A stretch of DNA of 64,000 nucleotides from JAGVSZ01 sp019137045 (GCA_046347635.1 JAXMFT010000006.1:124001-188000); one strand, 5' to 3'; counted from the first letter of the stretch, positions 15,735-25,420 are shown. A program made the numbers and translations. Notes: generated by a model not told the origin, from the letters alone.

Positions 15735-17015
15735 ATGGACGTGAAGGCCTACATGCAGGACCTCGGACGCCGCGCGCGCGCGGCGTCGCACGCGGTCGCG
15801 AAGGCCGACACCGACACGAAGAATCGCGCGCTGCACGCGATGGCCGCGGCGATCCGCCGGCGCCACGCGGAGATCCTTGCCGCGAACGCCGCGGACCTCG
15901 CGCAGGCGCGCGCCGCCGGTCTCGAGCCGGCGCTCGTCGACCGACTCGCGCTCTCGAGCGGGTCGGTGGAGACGATGGCCGAGGGCCTCGAGCAGGTCGC
16001 CGCGCTGCCCGACCCGGTCGGCGCGGTCTCCGAGCTCGTGGAGCGGCCGACCGGGATCAAGGTCGGCCGCATGCGCGTGCCGCTCGGCGTGATCGGGATC
16101 GTGTACGAGTCGCGCCCCAACGTCACCGCGGACGCCGCGGCGCTGTGCGTCAAGTCGGGCAACGCGTGCATCCTGCGCGGGGGCTCGGAGGCGATCCGCG
16201 CCAACCTGGCGATCGCCGAGTGCGTGCACGAGGGATTGCGCGCGGCGGGCCTGCCGGCGGACGCGGTGCTCGTGGTGAACACGCCGGACCGCGCCGCCGT
16301 CGGCGAGCTGCTGCGCATGCACGAGTACGTCGACATCATCGTCCCGCGCGGCGGAAAGTCGCTCGTCGAGCGCGTGATCGCCGAGTCGCGCATCCCGATG
16401 ATCAAGCACCTCGACGGCGTGTGCCACGTGTACATCGACGAGCGCGCTGACGCGGACAAGGCGGTGCGCATCGCCGACAACGCCAAGACCCAGCGCTACG
16501 GCACCTGCAACACGATGGAGACGCTGCTCGTGCACGAGGCGATCGCGCCGCGCGTGCTGCCCGCCCTCGCGCGCATCTACGCCGAGAAGGGCGTCGAGCT
16601 GCGCTGCGACGAGGCGGCCGCGCGCCTGATCCGCGCCGCGCTCGACGGCGCCGCGCCGCAGATCCGGCCGGCCACCGAGCAGGACTGGCACACCGAATGG
16701 CTCGCGCCGGTGCTGGGCGTGCGCATCGTGACGAGCCTCGACGAGGCGATGGCGCACATCGCCAAGTACGGCTCGCAGCACACCGACGCGATCGTGACCG
16801 AGGACGAGGCGCGCGCGCGCCGCTTCCTGCGCGAAGTCGACTCGAGCTCGGTGATGGTCAACGCCTCCACCCGGTTCGCCGACGGGTTCGAGTACGGCCT
16901 CGGCGCCGAGATCGGCATCTCCACCGACAAGCTGCACGCGCGCGGGCCGGTCGGCCTGGAGGGCCTCACCTCGCAGAAGTACGTCGTGCTCGGCAACGGG
17001 CAGGTCCGCGCCTGA
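15735..17015 (+). CDS. proA: Glutamate-5-semialdehyde dehydrogenase (gamma-glutamyl phosphate reductase)
   Basis: NADPH-dependent reduction of gamma-glutamyl phosphate to glutamate 5-semialdehyde, second step of proline synthesis. 426 residues (E. coli 417). Family landmarks: VPLGVIGIVYESRPNVT near residue 115, SGNACILRGGSEAI, the catalytic-cysteine segment KTQRYGTCNTMETLLVH (Cys in TCNTME), and the C-terminal ASTRFADGFEYGLGAEIGIS. The partner kinase gene proB is not in this window. It follows holA by 37 bp and is followed by an isomerase-like gene 18 bp on. Confidence 0.96.
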   Translation: MDVKAYMQDLGRRARAASHAVAKADTDTKNRALHAMAAAIRRRHAEILAANAADLAQARAAGLEPALVDRLALSSGSVETMAEGLEQVAALPDPVGAVSELVERPTGIKVGRMRVPLGVIGIVYESRPNVTADAAALCVKSGNACILRGGSEAIRANLAIAECVHEGLRAAGLPADAVLVVNTPDRAAVGELLRMHEYVDIIVPRGGKSLVERVIAESRIPMIKHLDGVCHVYIDERADADKAVRIADNAKTQRYGTCNTMETLLVHEAIAPRVLPALARIYAEKGVELRCDEAAARLIRAALDGAAPQIRPATEQDWHTEWLAPVLGVRIVTSLDEAMAHIAKYGSQHTDAIVTEDEARARRFLREVDSSSVMVNASTRFADGFEYGLGAEIGISTDKLHARGPVGLEGLTSQKYVVLGNGQVRA

Positions 17016-17033
17016 CCGGGCGAAGGAGTCCGC

Positions 17034-17660
17034 GTGGCGCGCCTGCAGTGGTACTTCGACTTCCTCTCGCCGTACGCCTACCTGCAGTTCGCGACCGAGC
17101 CGGAGCTCTTCCAGCGCTCCGACCTCGAGCTGAAGCCGCTCGTGCTCGCGGCGCTGCTCGACCACTGGGGCCAGAAGGCCCCGGCGGAGATCGCATCCAA
17201 GCGCCTGCACACCTATCGCCACGTCACCTGGCTCGGGGCGCAGCGCGGCGTGCCGCTGCGCGTGCCGCCGGCACACCCCTTCAACCCGATCCACGCGCTG
17301 CGGCTCGCGACCGCGTTCGGCGCCACCCACGAGACGGTGAAGGCGATCTTCGATTTCATCTGGCGCGACGGGCGCTCGCCGAACGACGAGTGGAAGGCGC
17401 TGTGCGACGCGCTCGGCGTGCCGGGCGCGGAGGTGCTGGCGGCGAGCGAGGGCGTCAAGGCGCAGCTGCGCGCGAACGGCGCGGAGGCGATCCGCGCCGG
17501 GGTCTTCGGCGTGCCGACCTTCGTCGCCGACGGCCAGCTCTTCTGGGGCCTCGACGCGACCGGCATGCTGCGCGAGTACCTCGCCAACGCGCAGCTGTTC
17601 GAATCGCCGGCGATGCAGCGGCTCGCGACGATCCCGGTCGCCGCGACCCGCAAGGGCTGA
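17034..17660 (+). CDS. 2-hydroxychromene-2-carboxylate isomerase family protein (DsbA-like, kappa-class GST fold)
   Basis: 208 residues from a GTG start with GAAGGAG eight bases upstream. The N-terminus WYFDFLSPYAYLQF is the HCCA isomerase signature; the serine in LSPYAY replaces the redox cysteine of DsbA and activates glutathione. The family pattern continues with the helical insert, FGVPTFVADGQLFWG (cis-proline strand) and the final helix. In naphthalene degraders this enzyme isomerises 2-hydroxychromene-2-carboxylate, but no aromatic-degradation genes surround this one. It sits inside a housekeeping run between proA and nadD, so the true substrate is open. Confidence 0.82.
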   Translation: MARLQWYFDFLSPYAYLQFATEPELFQRSDLELKPLVLAALLDHWGQKAPAEIASKRLHTYRHVTWLGAQRGVPLRVPPAHPFNPIHALRLATAFGATHETVKAIFDFIWRDGRSPNDEWKALCDALGVPGAEVLAASEGVKAQLRANGAEAIRAGVFGVPTFVADGQLFWGLDATGMLREYLANAQLFESPAMQRLATIPVAATRKG

Positions 17661-17680
17661 GCCGCCGGCGCGGGACCGCG

Positions 17681-18349
17681 ATGGCGCATCGCCCGCTGCT
17701 CGGGCTCCTGGGCGGCACCTTCGACCCGGTCCACTACGCGCACCTGCGCCTCGCGGACGAGGCCGCGGAGCACCTCGGGCTCGCGCGCGTGCGCTGGATT
17801 CCGTCGGGCAGCCCGGGCCACCGCGCGGCGCCGCGCACCGCCGGCCGGCACCGGCTGGAGATGGTGCGCATCGCGGTGCGCGCCGACCCGCGCTTCGAGG
17901 TGGACGACGCGGAAGCCGGCAGCGCGGCGCCGTCGTTCACGATCGACACGCTGCGGCGCCTGCGGGCCGAGCTCGGCGCCGACGCACCGCTCGTGTTCAT
18001 CATCGGCGCCGACCAGCTGCACGCCTTCCACACCTGGCGCGCGTGGCGCGAGCTCTTCGCGCTCGCGCACTTCGCGGTCGGCGAGCGGCCCGGGTTCGCG
18101 CTCGACCGCGCCGCGCTCCCGGCCGCGGTCGGCGCGGAGTACGAGCGGCGCACCGTCGCCCCGGCGGCGCTCGCCGCCGCGCCGGCCGGGCGCATCGTCA
18201 CCTTCCCGATGACGGCGCTCGGCATCTCGGCGTCCGAGCTGCGCCGCCGGCTCGCGTCGGGCCGCAGCGTGCGCTATTTGCTCCCGCCCGAAGTTCTCGC
18301 ATATATTCGAGCGCACGACCTCTACCGAAAGGACGACCTCGCCGCCTGA
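17681..18349 (+). CDS. nadD: Nicotinate-nucleotide adenylyltransferase
   Basis: Adenylates nicotinate mononucleotide to deamido-NAD, the penultimate step of NAD synthesis. 222 residues. The nucleotidyltransferase motif GGTFDPVHYAHL is at about 10-21 (GxFxPxHxGH class), followed by WIPSGSPGHR, SFTIDTLRRLR, FIIGADQLHAFHTW and the C-terminal ISASELRRRLASGRSVRYLL, the ISSTxIR-like motif. An ATATAT tract in the last codons at 18300-18306 is unusual for this sequence. Its TGA overlaps the rsfS ATG by one base, so the pair is translationally coupled as in many proteobacteria. Confidence 0.95.
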   Translation: MAHRPLLGLLGGTFDPVHYAHLRLADEAAEHLGLARVRWIPSGSPGHRAAPRTAGRHRLEMVRIAVRADPRFEVDDAEAGSAAPSFTIDTLRRLRAELGADAPLVFIIGADQLHAFHTWRAWRELFALAHFAVGERPGFALDRAALPAAVGAEYERRTVAPAALAAAPAGRIVTFPMTALGISASELRRRLASGRSVRYLLPPEVLAYIRAHDLYRKDDLAA

Positions 18350-18729
18350 TGGACATCCGGAAGAAGCAGAAGGCGATCGTCGGCGCGCTCGAGGACATCA
18401 AGGCGCGCGACATCGCGGCGTTCGACGTCACGCACCTGACCAGTCTCTTCGACCGGGTGATCATCGCCACCGCCGACTCGGCGCGCCAGACCAAGGCCCT
18501 CGCCGGCCACGTGGTCGAGCGCATGAAGGCGCTCGGCGAACGCGTCTCGGGCGTCGAGGGCGAGGCGGGGGCGGAGTGGGTGCTGGTGGACCTCGGCGAC
18601 GTCGTGGTCCACATCATGCAGCCGGCAGTGCGCAGCCACTACAACCTCGAGGAGCTCTGGGACCAGCCGCCCCCGCGCGCGCGACGCCCGCGCGCGCGGC
18701 GCAAGCCCGCCGAGGAGGCGGCCACTTAG
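18349..18729 (+). CDS. rsfS: Ribosomal silencing factor RsfS
   Basis: Binds ribosomal protein uL14 and blocks joining of 30S and 50S subunits when nutrients are short. 126 residues with the Iojap-family pattern DIAAFDVTHLTSLFDRVIIA, SARQTKALAGHV, WVLVDLGDVVVHIM and SHYNLEELW. The C-terminus is an extra Arg/Pro/Lys-rich tail of about 20 residues. The start codon overlaps the nadD stop. Confidence 0.95.
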   Translation: MDIRKKQKAIVGALEDIKARDIAAFDVTHLTSLFDRVIIATADSARQTKALAGHVVERMKALGERVSGVEGEAGAEWVLVDLGDVVVHIMQPAVRSHYNLEELWDQPPPRARRPRARRKPAEEAAT

Positions 18730-18818
18730 GTGGCGGCCGCGGGCATCGCATCGCCCCGGCCGGGGGCCCCGGCGCAGCCGGCGCGCGCCCGACGCCCCTC
18801 CTGCCGGGGCGCGCCGCA

Positions 18819-19289
18819 TTGAAGCTCGTCGTCGCCGCAGTCGGGGAACGCATGCCCGGCTGGGTCGACGAGGCCTTCGCCGACTACGCGCGGCGCTTCC
18901 CGCGCAAGGCGCGCATCGAGCTGGCCGAGGTGCGGCCCGAAAAGCGCGCGGCGACCCGGACACCCGCCCAGGCCATGGTCGCCGAGGGGCAGCGCCTCGC
19001 GGCCGCGCTGCCGGCCGGCGCGCTGCGCGTCGCGCTCGACGAGCGCGGGCGCGACCTCACGACCGCGGGACTCGCCCGCCTCCTCGCGCTCTGGCTCGGC
19101 GGCGGGCGCGACGTGGGGTTCCTGATCGGCGGTCCGGACGGCCTCGACCCGGCGCTGCGCGCGCGCGCCGACCTGGTGCTGCGCCTCTCCAGCCTGACGC
19201 TGCCGCATGCACTGGTGCGCGTCCTGCTCGCGGAACAGCTTTATCGGGCGCTCGCGCTCCTCGATAATCACCCCTACCACCGACGTTGA
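18819..19289 (+). CDS. rlmH: 23S rRNA (pseudouridine-1915-N3)-methyltransferase
   Basis: SPOUT-class methyltransferase that modifies Psi1915 in helix 69 of assembled 70S ribosomes. 156 residues (E. coli 155). The start is TTG at 18819, placed so that the protein begins KLVVAAVGERMPGWV like the E. coli KLQLVAVGTKMPDWV; no ATG fits. The SAM-knot motifs FLIGGPDGL and LTLPHALVRVLLAEQLYRA are intact, and the end NHPYHR is the family hallmark. The 89 bp before it contain no other gene. Confidence 0.95.
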   Translation: MKLVVAAVGERMPGWVDEAFADYARRFPRKARIELAEVRPEKRAATRTPAQAMVAEGQRLAAALPAGALRVALDERGRDLTTAGLARLLALWLGGGRDVGFLIGGPDGLDPALRARADLVLRLSSLTLPHALVRVLLAEQLYRALALLDNHPYHRR

Positions 19290-19302
19290 CAACGAGGCGA
19301 CC

Positions 19303-19923
19303 GTGGCGCTCCTACTCCCGCGCATCTACCTCGCCTCCCGCAGCCCGCGCCGCCGGGAGCTGCTCAAGCAGATCGGCGTCGGCTTCGAAGTGCTCCTCTT
19401 CCGCGAGCACGGCCTGCGCGGCCGCGACCTGGACGAGACGCCGCATGCCGACGAGGGGCCCGACGCGTACGTGACCCGCGTCGCCAAGGAGAAGGCCGAG
19501 GCCGGCTGGCAGCGCGCGGTCCAGCGCGGCCTGCCGCGCCACCCGGTGCTCGCGGCCGACACGACGGTGTGCCTGCGCGACAAGATCTTCGGCAAGCCGG
19601 CCGACCGCGCCGACGCCATCGCGATGCTGCGCGAGCTGTCCGGGCGCGAGCACCGCGTGCTCACCGCCGTCGTGCTCCAGTTCGACTCGACGGTGGACGC
19701 GATCCTCAACGAGAACGTGGTGCGCTTCCGCGCCCTGGAGGACGCGGAGATCGCGCAGTACGTGGACACCGGCGAGCCGTTCGACAAGGCGGGCGGCTAC
19801 GCGATCCAGGGGCGCGCCGCCGCGTTCATCCCCGAGATCCTGGGCAGCTACACCGGGGTGATGGGCCTGCCGCTGTACGAGACGGCGAGCCTGCTGCGCA
19901 AGTTCCAGTCGCGCTCCGGCTGA
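19303..19923 (+). CDS. Maf family nucleotide pyrophosphatase, YhdE type (dTTP/UTP)
   Basis: Hydrolyses non-canonical or pyrimidine nucleoside triphosphates to monophosphates. 206 residues from a GTG with GAGG six bases upstream. IYLASRSPRRRELLKQIGV is the conserved phosphate-binding N-terminus, then VAKEKAEAG, VLAADTTVCL (catalytic Asp), FGKPADRADAIAMLRELSG and DKAGGYAIQG. The DKAGGYAIQG form and overall spacing match YhdE rather than YceF. It starts 13 bp after rlmH and precedes rng, a common order in proteobacteria. Confidence 0.93.
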   Translation: MALLLPRIYLASRSPRRRELLKQIGVGFEVLLFREHGLRGRDLDETPHADEGPDAYVTRVAKEKAEAGWQRAVQRGLPRHPVLAADTTVCLRDKIFGKPADRADAIAMLRELSGREHRVLTAVVLQFDSTVDAILNENVVRFRALEDAEIAQYVDTGEPFDKAGGYAIQGRAAAFIPEILGSYTGVMGLPLYETASLLRKFQSRSG

Positions 19924-19969
19924 AGCCGGTTTAATCTTCGCACCCCGGCGCGCGCCGCCGCGCCCGACC

Positions 19970-21451
<1,482 letters not shown>

Positions 21452-21528
21452 GCGGCGCGGCCGCCGCCGGCGCCGCACGCGGCGAGCGCCGCCCTCCCTT
21501 TTCCGCAACCCGACCGAGAGGAGCACCG

Positions 21529-22332
21529 ATGCCCCGCCAACCCACCCCCCTGCGCACCGACCTCGGCTGGAGCGCCGCCGACCGCGTCGTGGTGCGCGGC
21601 AAGGACCTCCCGGGCGAGCTGCTCGGGAAGATCAACCTCGGCGACATGGCCTTCCTGGAGCTCATGGGGCGGGTGCCGACGGCGCAGGAGTCGACCGTCT
21701 TCAACGCGGTCCTGGTCACGCTGGTGGAGCACGGCGTCACGCCGAGCGCGCTCGCGGCGCGTCTCACCTACGCGGGCGCCCCGGAGTCGCTCCAGGCCGC
21801 GGTCGCCGCCGGCCTGTGCGGCCTCGGCAGCGTGTTCGTCGGCAGCACCGAGGGGGTGGCGAAGATGCTGTCCGAGGCGCTGCCCCGGGAGCGCGCGAGG
21901 ACCGCGACCCCGGCGGAGCTCGACACGATCGCGCGCGAGGCCGTCGCGGCGTGGCGCGCGCGCAGCAAGGCGCCGTTCCCGGGCCTCGGGCACCCGATCC
22001 ACAAGCCCGTCGATCCGCGCACGGCGCGCCTGTTCGAGATCGCGCGCGCGAACGGGTTCGCCGGCGGCTACGTCGAGCTCGTCCAGCGCATCGCCGCGGA
22101 GGCGGCGCGCGTCTCGGGCCGGACCCTGCCGCTGAACGCGACCGGCGCGATCGGCGCCATCTGCTGCGAGCTCGGCGTGCCCGAGCGCGTGGTGCGCGGG
22201 CTCGGCGTGATGGCGCGCGCGGTCGGCCTCGTCGCGCACCTCCTGGAGGAGACCGAGCATCCGATGGCGCTGGAGATCTGGCGGCGCATCGACGCGGAAG
22301 CCACCGCGCACGCGCGGCCGCAGCACGATTGA
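21529..22332 (+). CDS. Citryl-CoA lyase-like / small citrate synthase-fold protein
   Basis: 267 residues with an AGAGGAGC ribosome site. It is a short citrate synthase-fold protein: GLCGLGSVFVGSTEG, GLGHPIHKPVDPRTARLFE (active-site His in GHPIHK) and the final VGLVAHLLEETEHPMALEIW with the catalytic-type histidine and acid region. Full citrate synthases are about 430 residues; this length and the GLGHPIHKPxDPR motif match the group named citryl-CoA lyase, which cleaves citryl-CoA to acetyl-CoA and oxaloacetate or acts on related acyl-CoAs. No citrate-activating enzyme lies nearby, so the physiological reaction is uncertain. Confidence 0.75.
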   Translation: MPRQPTPLRTDLGWSAADRVVVRGKDLPGELLGKINLGDMAFLELMGRVPTAQESTVFNAVLVTLVEHGVTPSALAARLTYAGAPESLQAAVAAGLCGLGSVFVGSTEGVAKMLSEALPRERARTATPAELDTIAREAVAAWRARSKAPFPGLGHPIHKPVDPRTARLFEIARANGFAGGYVELVQRIAAEAARVSGRTLPLNATGAIGAICCELGVPERVVRGLGVMARAVGLVAHLLEETEHPMALEIWRRIDAEATAHARPQHD

Positions 22333-22426
22333 CCCGGGACCGGCGCCGCGCCCGCGTGACTTTCGCCACCCGGCGCGGCCGGGGTCGGGTAGACCCCCGG
22401 CTCGGAGCACCCGCACAATCGTGGCG

Positions 22427-22828
22427 ATGAAGAACGCCGGCATGAGCGAGAAGGAGCGCGCGCTGATCGCGGCGGCGCGCCGCGAGGCGAATGCACGGGG
22501 CAAGCCGGGCGTGGGCCCGGCCGCCGCGAAAGGCGTGGCGCCGCTCGCGCCCCTCGACGGGCGCACCGTGATCGGATGGGATCACCCGGCGGCGCACACG
22601 ACGCCGCTCGACCAGCCCACGGTGGCCGGATGGGATCACCCCGCGGCGGGCGGGGGTGCGGGACCGCAGGAGGATCCCAGGTGGTCGCGCATCTCGGCGC
22701 TCATGGAGGCCGAGCGCGCGGCGGCGGGCGCAAGGCGGCGGCGCCTGCAGCGCCGCGTCAACATCGTCTTCGCCGCCGTGCTGGTGGTCGGACTGCTGAT
22801 CGCGGCGCGCGCCCTCCTCGGGCGCTGA
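22427..22828 (+). CDS. Small hypothetical protein with tandem WDHPAA repeat and C-terminal membrane anchor
   Basis: 133 residues from the ATG at 22427 (GTG at 22421 and ATG at 22442 are alternatives). The N-terminus is charged (SEKERALIAAARREA), the middle holds two copies of an 18-residue unit, and the C-terminus is a single membrane helix (about 112-130; FAAVLVVGLLIAARALL) preceded by a strongly basic stretch. That predicts a cytoplasmic domain anchored by its tail. I recognise no family. A CACAAT -10-like hexamer at 22414-22419 lies seven bases before the ATG and no Shine-Dalgarno sequence is seen. It converges with the CMD-family gene. Confidence 0.6.
   Translation: MKNAGMSEKERALIAAARREANARGKPGVGPAAAKGVAPLAPLDGRTVIGWDHPAAHTTPLDQPTVAGWDHPAAGGGAGPQEDPRWSRISALMEAERAAAGARRRRLQRRVNIVFAAVLVVGLLIAARALLGR
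22550..22657 (+). repeat. Two tandem 54-bp units encoding PLDxxTVxGWDHPAAxxx
   Basis: Unit 1 is 22550-22603 and unit 2 is 22604-22657, exactly 18 codons each. Both encode PLD, TV, then GWDHPAA. The core GGATGGGATCACCC is identical in both copies, including the GGA and GAT codons that are uncommon here. That suggests a recent in-frame duplication or constraint on the DNA. Confidence 0.85.
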
Positions 22829-22858
22829 GCGCGGCGCGATCGCGCGCGCCGCGCACGC

Positions 22859-23440
22859 CTACCTGGGGACCCGCCCCATCAGGTAGAACTCGTCGTTCGG
22901 ACGCAACGCGAGGAAGTTCGCGAGCCGGTTCGAGAGCGAGAAGAACGCGCTCACGCCGGCGACGTCCCAGATGTCCTCGTCGCCGAAGCCGTGCGCGCGC
23001 AGGGCCGCGAAGTCGCGCTCGTCGATCGCGCGCGAGTCCTCGGCCACCTTCATTGCGAAGTCCAGCATCGCGCGCTGGCGCGGCGTGATGTCGGCCTCGC
23101 GGTAGTTGACGGCGACCTGGTCGGCGATCAGCGGGTTCTTCGCGCGCACGCGCAGGATGGCGCCGTGCGCGACGACGCAGTACTGGCAGCCGTTCGCCCC
23201 CGCGACCGCGACGACGATCATCTCGCGCTCGGCCTTGGTGAGGCCGCTGTCCCGCTCCATCAGCGCGTCGTGGTAGGCGAAGAACGCGCGCCACTCGTCG
23301 GGCCGGTGGGCGAGGGCGAGGAAGACGTTCGGCACGAAGCCGGCCTTCTCCTGCACCGCGAGGATGCGCGCGCGGATGTCCTCGGGCAGCGCCGCGAGCT
23401 CCGGCACGGGGAAGCGGCTGATCTGGGGAATGGTTGCCAT
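22859..23440 (-). CDS. Carboxymuconolactone decarboxylase / AhpD-like peroxidase-related protein
   Basis: 193 residues starting at MATIPQISRF; the frame extends 13 codons upstream but lacks a better start. The AhpD-type redox site is Cys85-Gln-Tyr-Cys88 with His92 (NGCQYCVVAHG) in the core helix bundle. The flanking sequence (KAGFVPNVFLALAHRPDEW, LTPRQ-like region DITPRQRAMLDFAMK, FGDEDIWDVAGVSAFFSLSNR) is that of the peroxidase-related enzyme subfamily. These proteins reduce peroxides using a thiol pair, but substrate and donor are unknown here. It is divergent from the dienelactone hydrolase gene with about 115 bp between starts. Confidence 0.85.
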   Translation of the reverse strand: MATIPQISRFPVPELAALPEDIRARILAVQEKAGFVPNVFLALAHRPDEWRAFFAYHDALMERDSGLTKAEREMIVVAVAGANGCQYCVVAHGAILRVRAKNPLIADQVAVNYREADITPRQRAMLDFAMKVAEDSRAIDERDFAALRAHGFGDEDIWDVAGVSAFFSLSNRLANFLALRPNDEFYLMGRVPR

Positions 23441-23556
23441 GTCGGAAGCGTTCTCCCGGGGTCGGCGGCGCGCCGGCAAAGTGGCACAATGCGCGCCGGC
23501 CGTCGATTCTAGACCAAGCGCCGACCCTCGACCCCGGACCAGGAGACCATCGCGAC

Positions 23557-24438
23557 ATGCACGAACAAGCGAAGTTCGAAGACGCTCAGCTCGACAGCCT
23601 GCTGCCGAAAGTCCCGTTCGATCGCCGCGGCTTCCTCGTCTCGTCGGCGGCGAGCGGTTTCGCGCTCAGCGCCGGGCCGCTGATGGCGCAGACGATGATC
23701 AGGACCTCGATGGACGGGCTCGTCGGCGGCGACGTGAGGATCCCGACCGCCGGCGGCGACATGCCCGGCTACTACGCCGCCCCGGCGAAGCCCGGCAGGT
23801 ACCCGGTGATCCTGGTGGTCGGGGAGATCTGGGGCGTGCACGAGCACATCAAGGACGTCGTCCGCCGCCTCGCCAAGGCGGGCTACTTCGCGGTGGCCAA
23901 CGAGCCGTACTGGAAGATCGGCAACCTGGCGGCGATGACCGACATCAAGGAGGTCATCGCCAACGCGAACAAGCTGACCGACGAGCAGGCGTTCAGCGAC
24001 CTCGACGCGACGGTGCGCTGGGCGGAGAAGCAGCCGAAGGCGAACGTGAAGCGCCTCGGCATCACCGGCTTCTGCCGTGGCGGACGGATGGTGTGGATGT
24101 ACACCGCGCACAACAAGAACATCGACGCCGGCGTCTCCTGGTACGGCGGCCTCGGCACCAGCGGCGCGATCACCACGACGCCGATGGACATCACCGACAA
24201 GCTGAACGCGCCGGTGCTCGGGCTCTACGGCGGCGCCGACCAGGGCATCCCGCTCGAACAGGTGGAGCGGCTGCGTGCGGGCCTGCTCGCCTTCGGCAAG
24301 GACAAGGAGTCGATCATCCACGTCTACCCGGGCATGCCGCACGGGTTCAACGCCGACTACCGCCCCACCTACCGCAAGGAGGCCGCCGAGGACGGCTGGA
24401 AGCGCATGCTCGCCTGGTTCCGGAAGCACGGCGTCTAG
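23557..24438 (+). CDS. Dienelactone hydrolase family protein with Tat-type signal
   Basis: 293 residues. The N-terminus has FDRRGFLVSSAASGFALSAG, a twin-arginine signal-like segment preceded by about 20 polar residues, which predicts export. The alpha/beta-hydrolase domain has the DLH triad: Cys173 in GFCRGG, Asp228 in GGADQG and His262 in GMPHGF, with the conserved Glu in VVGEIWGVHEHI. Classic DLH opens dienelactone to maleylacetate in the cytoplasm; exported relatives are common and their substrates mostly unknown. The haloacid-dehalogenase-like gene follows by 26 bp, so the two are probably cotranscribed. Confidence 0.87.
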   Translation: MHEQAKFEDAQLDSLLPKVPFDRRGFLVSSAASGFALSAGPLMAQTMIRTSMDGLVGGDVRIPTAGGDMPGYYAAPAKPGRYPVILVVGEIWGVHEHIKDVVRRLAKAGYFAVANEPYWKIGNLAAMTDIKEVIANANKLTDEQAFSDLDATVRWAEKQPKANVKRLGITGFCRGGRMVWMYTAHNKNIDAGVSWYGGLGTSGAITTTPMDITDKLNAPVLGLYGGADQGIPLEQVERLRAGLLAFGKDKESIIHVYPGMPHGFNADYRPTYRKEAAEDGWKRMLAWFRKHGV

Positions 24439-24464
24439 CGCGCGCCGTCGCTCCCACCGCGACG

Positions 24465-25340
24465 ATGATCCAGGGCCTCACCCAGCGCCGCGTCGTCGCC
24501 GCGGGGGTCTCGTTCAACGTGTGCGAGGGCGGCGAGGGGCCCGCCGTCCTCCTGCTGCACGGCTACCCGCAGACGCACCTGATGTGGCGCCACCTCGCGC
24601 CGGCGCTCGCGCGCGAGTTCACGGTGATCGCCCCGGACCTCAAGGGCTACGGCGACAGCGATGCGCCCGCGCCCGATCCCTCCTCGTCGCGCTACTCGAA
24701 GCGCGCCCTGGCGGCCGACCTGGTCGCGCTGATGCGCGCCCTGAACCACGAGCGCTTCCTCGTCGTCGGCCACGACCGCGGCGCGCGCATCGGCTACCGC
24801 ATGGCGTTCGATCACGCCGAGCGCGTGCGCAAGCTCGCGACGTTCGACATCGTCCCCACCGGGGCGATGTGGGAGGGCGCCAACCGGGCGTTCGCGCTCA
24901 GCGCCTTCCACTGGGGCTTCCTCGCGCAGCCCGGCGGCATGCCGGAGAAGCTGATCGGCGCCGACCCGGATTTCTGGGTGGAGTCGCTGTGCCGCAGGTG
25001 GGCGCGCGACTTCAAGGCGCTCGCCGACGCGCTGCCGGAGTACAAGCGCTGCTTCCGGCGGCCCGAGGTGATCGCGGCGAGCTGCGCCGACTACCGCGCC
25101 GGCGCCGCCCTCGACGACGCCCACGACCGCGCCGATCTCGACGCGGGGCGCACCATCGACTGCCCGGTGCTCGTGGTCTGGGCCGCGACCTTCGCCGGCC
25201 AGGGGAAGCCGGACCCGCTGCAGACCTGGCGGCGCTACGCGAGCGACGTGCGCGGGTTCCAGGTCGAGTGCGGCCACTTCATTCCCGAGGAGGCCCCGGG
25301 CACGGTGGAGGGGCCGCTGCTCGACTTCCTGCGCCGTTGA
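24465..25340 (+). CDS. Alpha/beta hydrolase, fluoroacetate (haloacetate) dehalogenase-like
   Basis: 291 residues, no signal peptide. LLLHGYPQTHLMWRHLAP gives the oxyanion-hole HG motif. GHDRGARIGYRMAFDH gives the nucleophile Asp104 with Arg105 and Arg108, FDIVPT gives Asp128, FHWGF gives His149-Trp150, DYRAGA gives Tyr210, and CGHFIP gives His271. In fluoroacetate dehalogenase from Burkholderia (numbering recalled: D104, R105, R108, D128, H149, W150, Y212, H271) these are the nucleophile, carboxylate clamp, acid, halide pocket and base. All are conserved, so hydrolysis of haloacetates to glycolate is the leading prediction. Epoxide hydrolase is less likely. The natural substrate need not be fluorinated. 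Confidence 0.83.
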   Translation: MIQGLTQRRVVAAGVSFNVCEGGEGPAVLLLHGYPQTHLMWRHLAPALAREFTVIAPDLKGYGDSDAPAPDPSSSRYSKRALAADLVALMRALNHERFLVVGHDRGARIGYRMAFDHAERVRKLATFDIVPTGAMWEGANRAFALSAFHWGFLAQPGGMPEKLIGADPDFWVESLCRRWARDFKALADALPEYKRCFRRPEVIAASCADYRAGAALDDAHDRADLDAGRTIDCPVLVVWAATFAGQGKPDPLQTWRRYASDVRGFQVECGHFIPEEAPGTVEGPLLDFLRR

Positions 25341-25393
25341 GGCCGGCCGGCCGGCGCACCGCGCGCGCGGCGCGGGGTCGTGCGCCGGAAACG

Positions 25394-25420
25394 AAAAGCC
25401 CCGCAGGAGCGCTGCGGGGC
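25394..25420 (-). terminator. Rho-independent terminator of the oxidase-propeller-Bug operon
   Basis: Arms 25398-25406 and 25412-25420 pair over 9 bp (GCCCCGCAG / CTGCGGGGC) with a 5-base loop. Read on the minus strand, the stem is followed by a four-T tract (25397-25394). It lies 22 bp after the Bug gene stop. The hairpin would also form in the plus-strand transcript of the convergent hydrolase but without a U tract there. Confidence 0.8.

Noticed and set aside
22829..22858. Intrinsic terminator between the convergent genes at 22.8 kb
   Set aside because: A GC-only hairpin can form but has no T tract on either strand; in such GC-rich DNA this occurs by chance.
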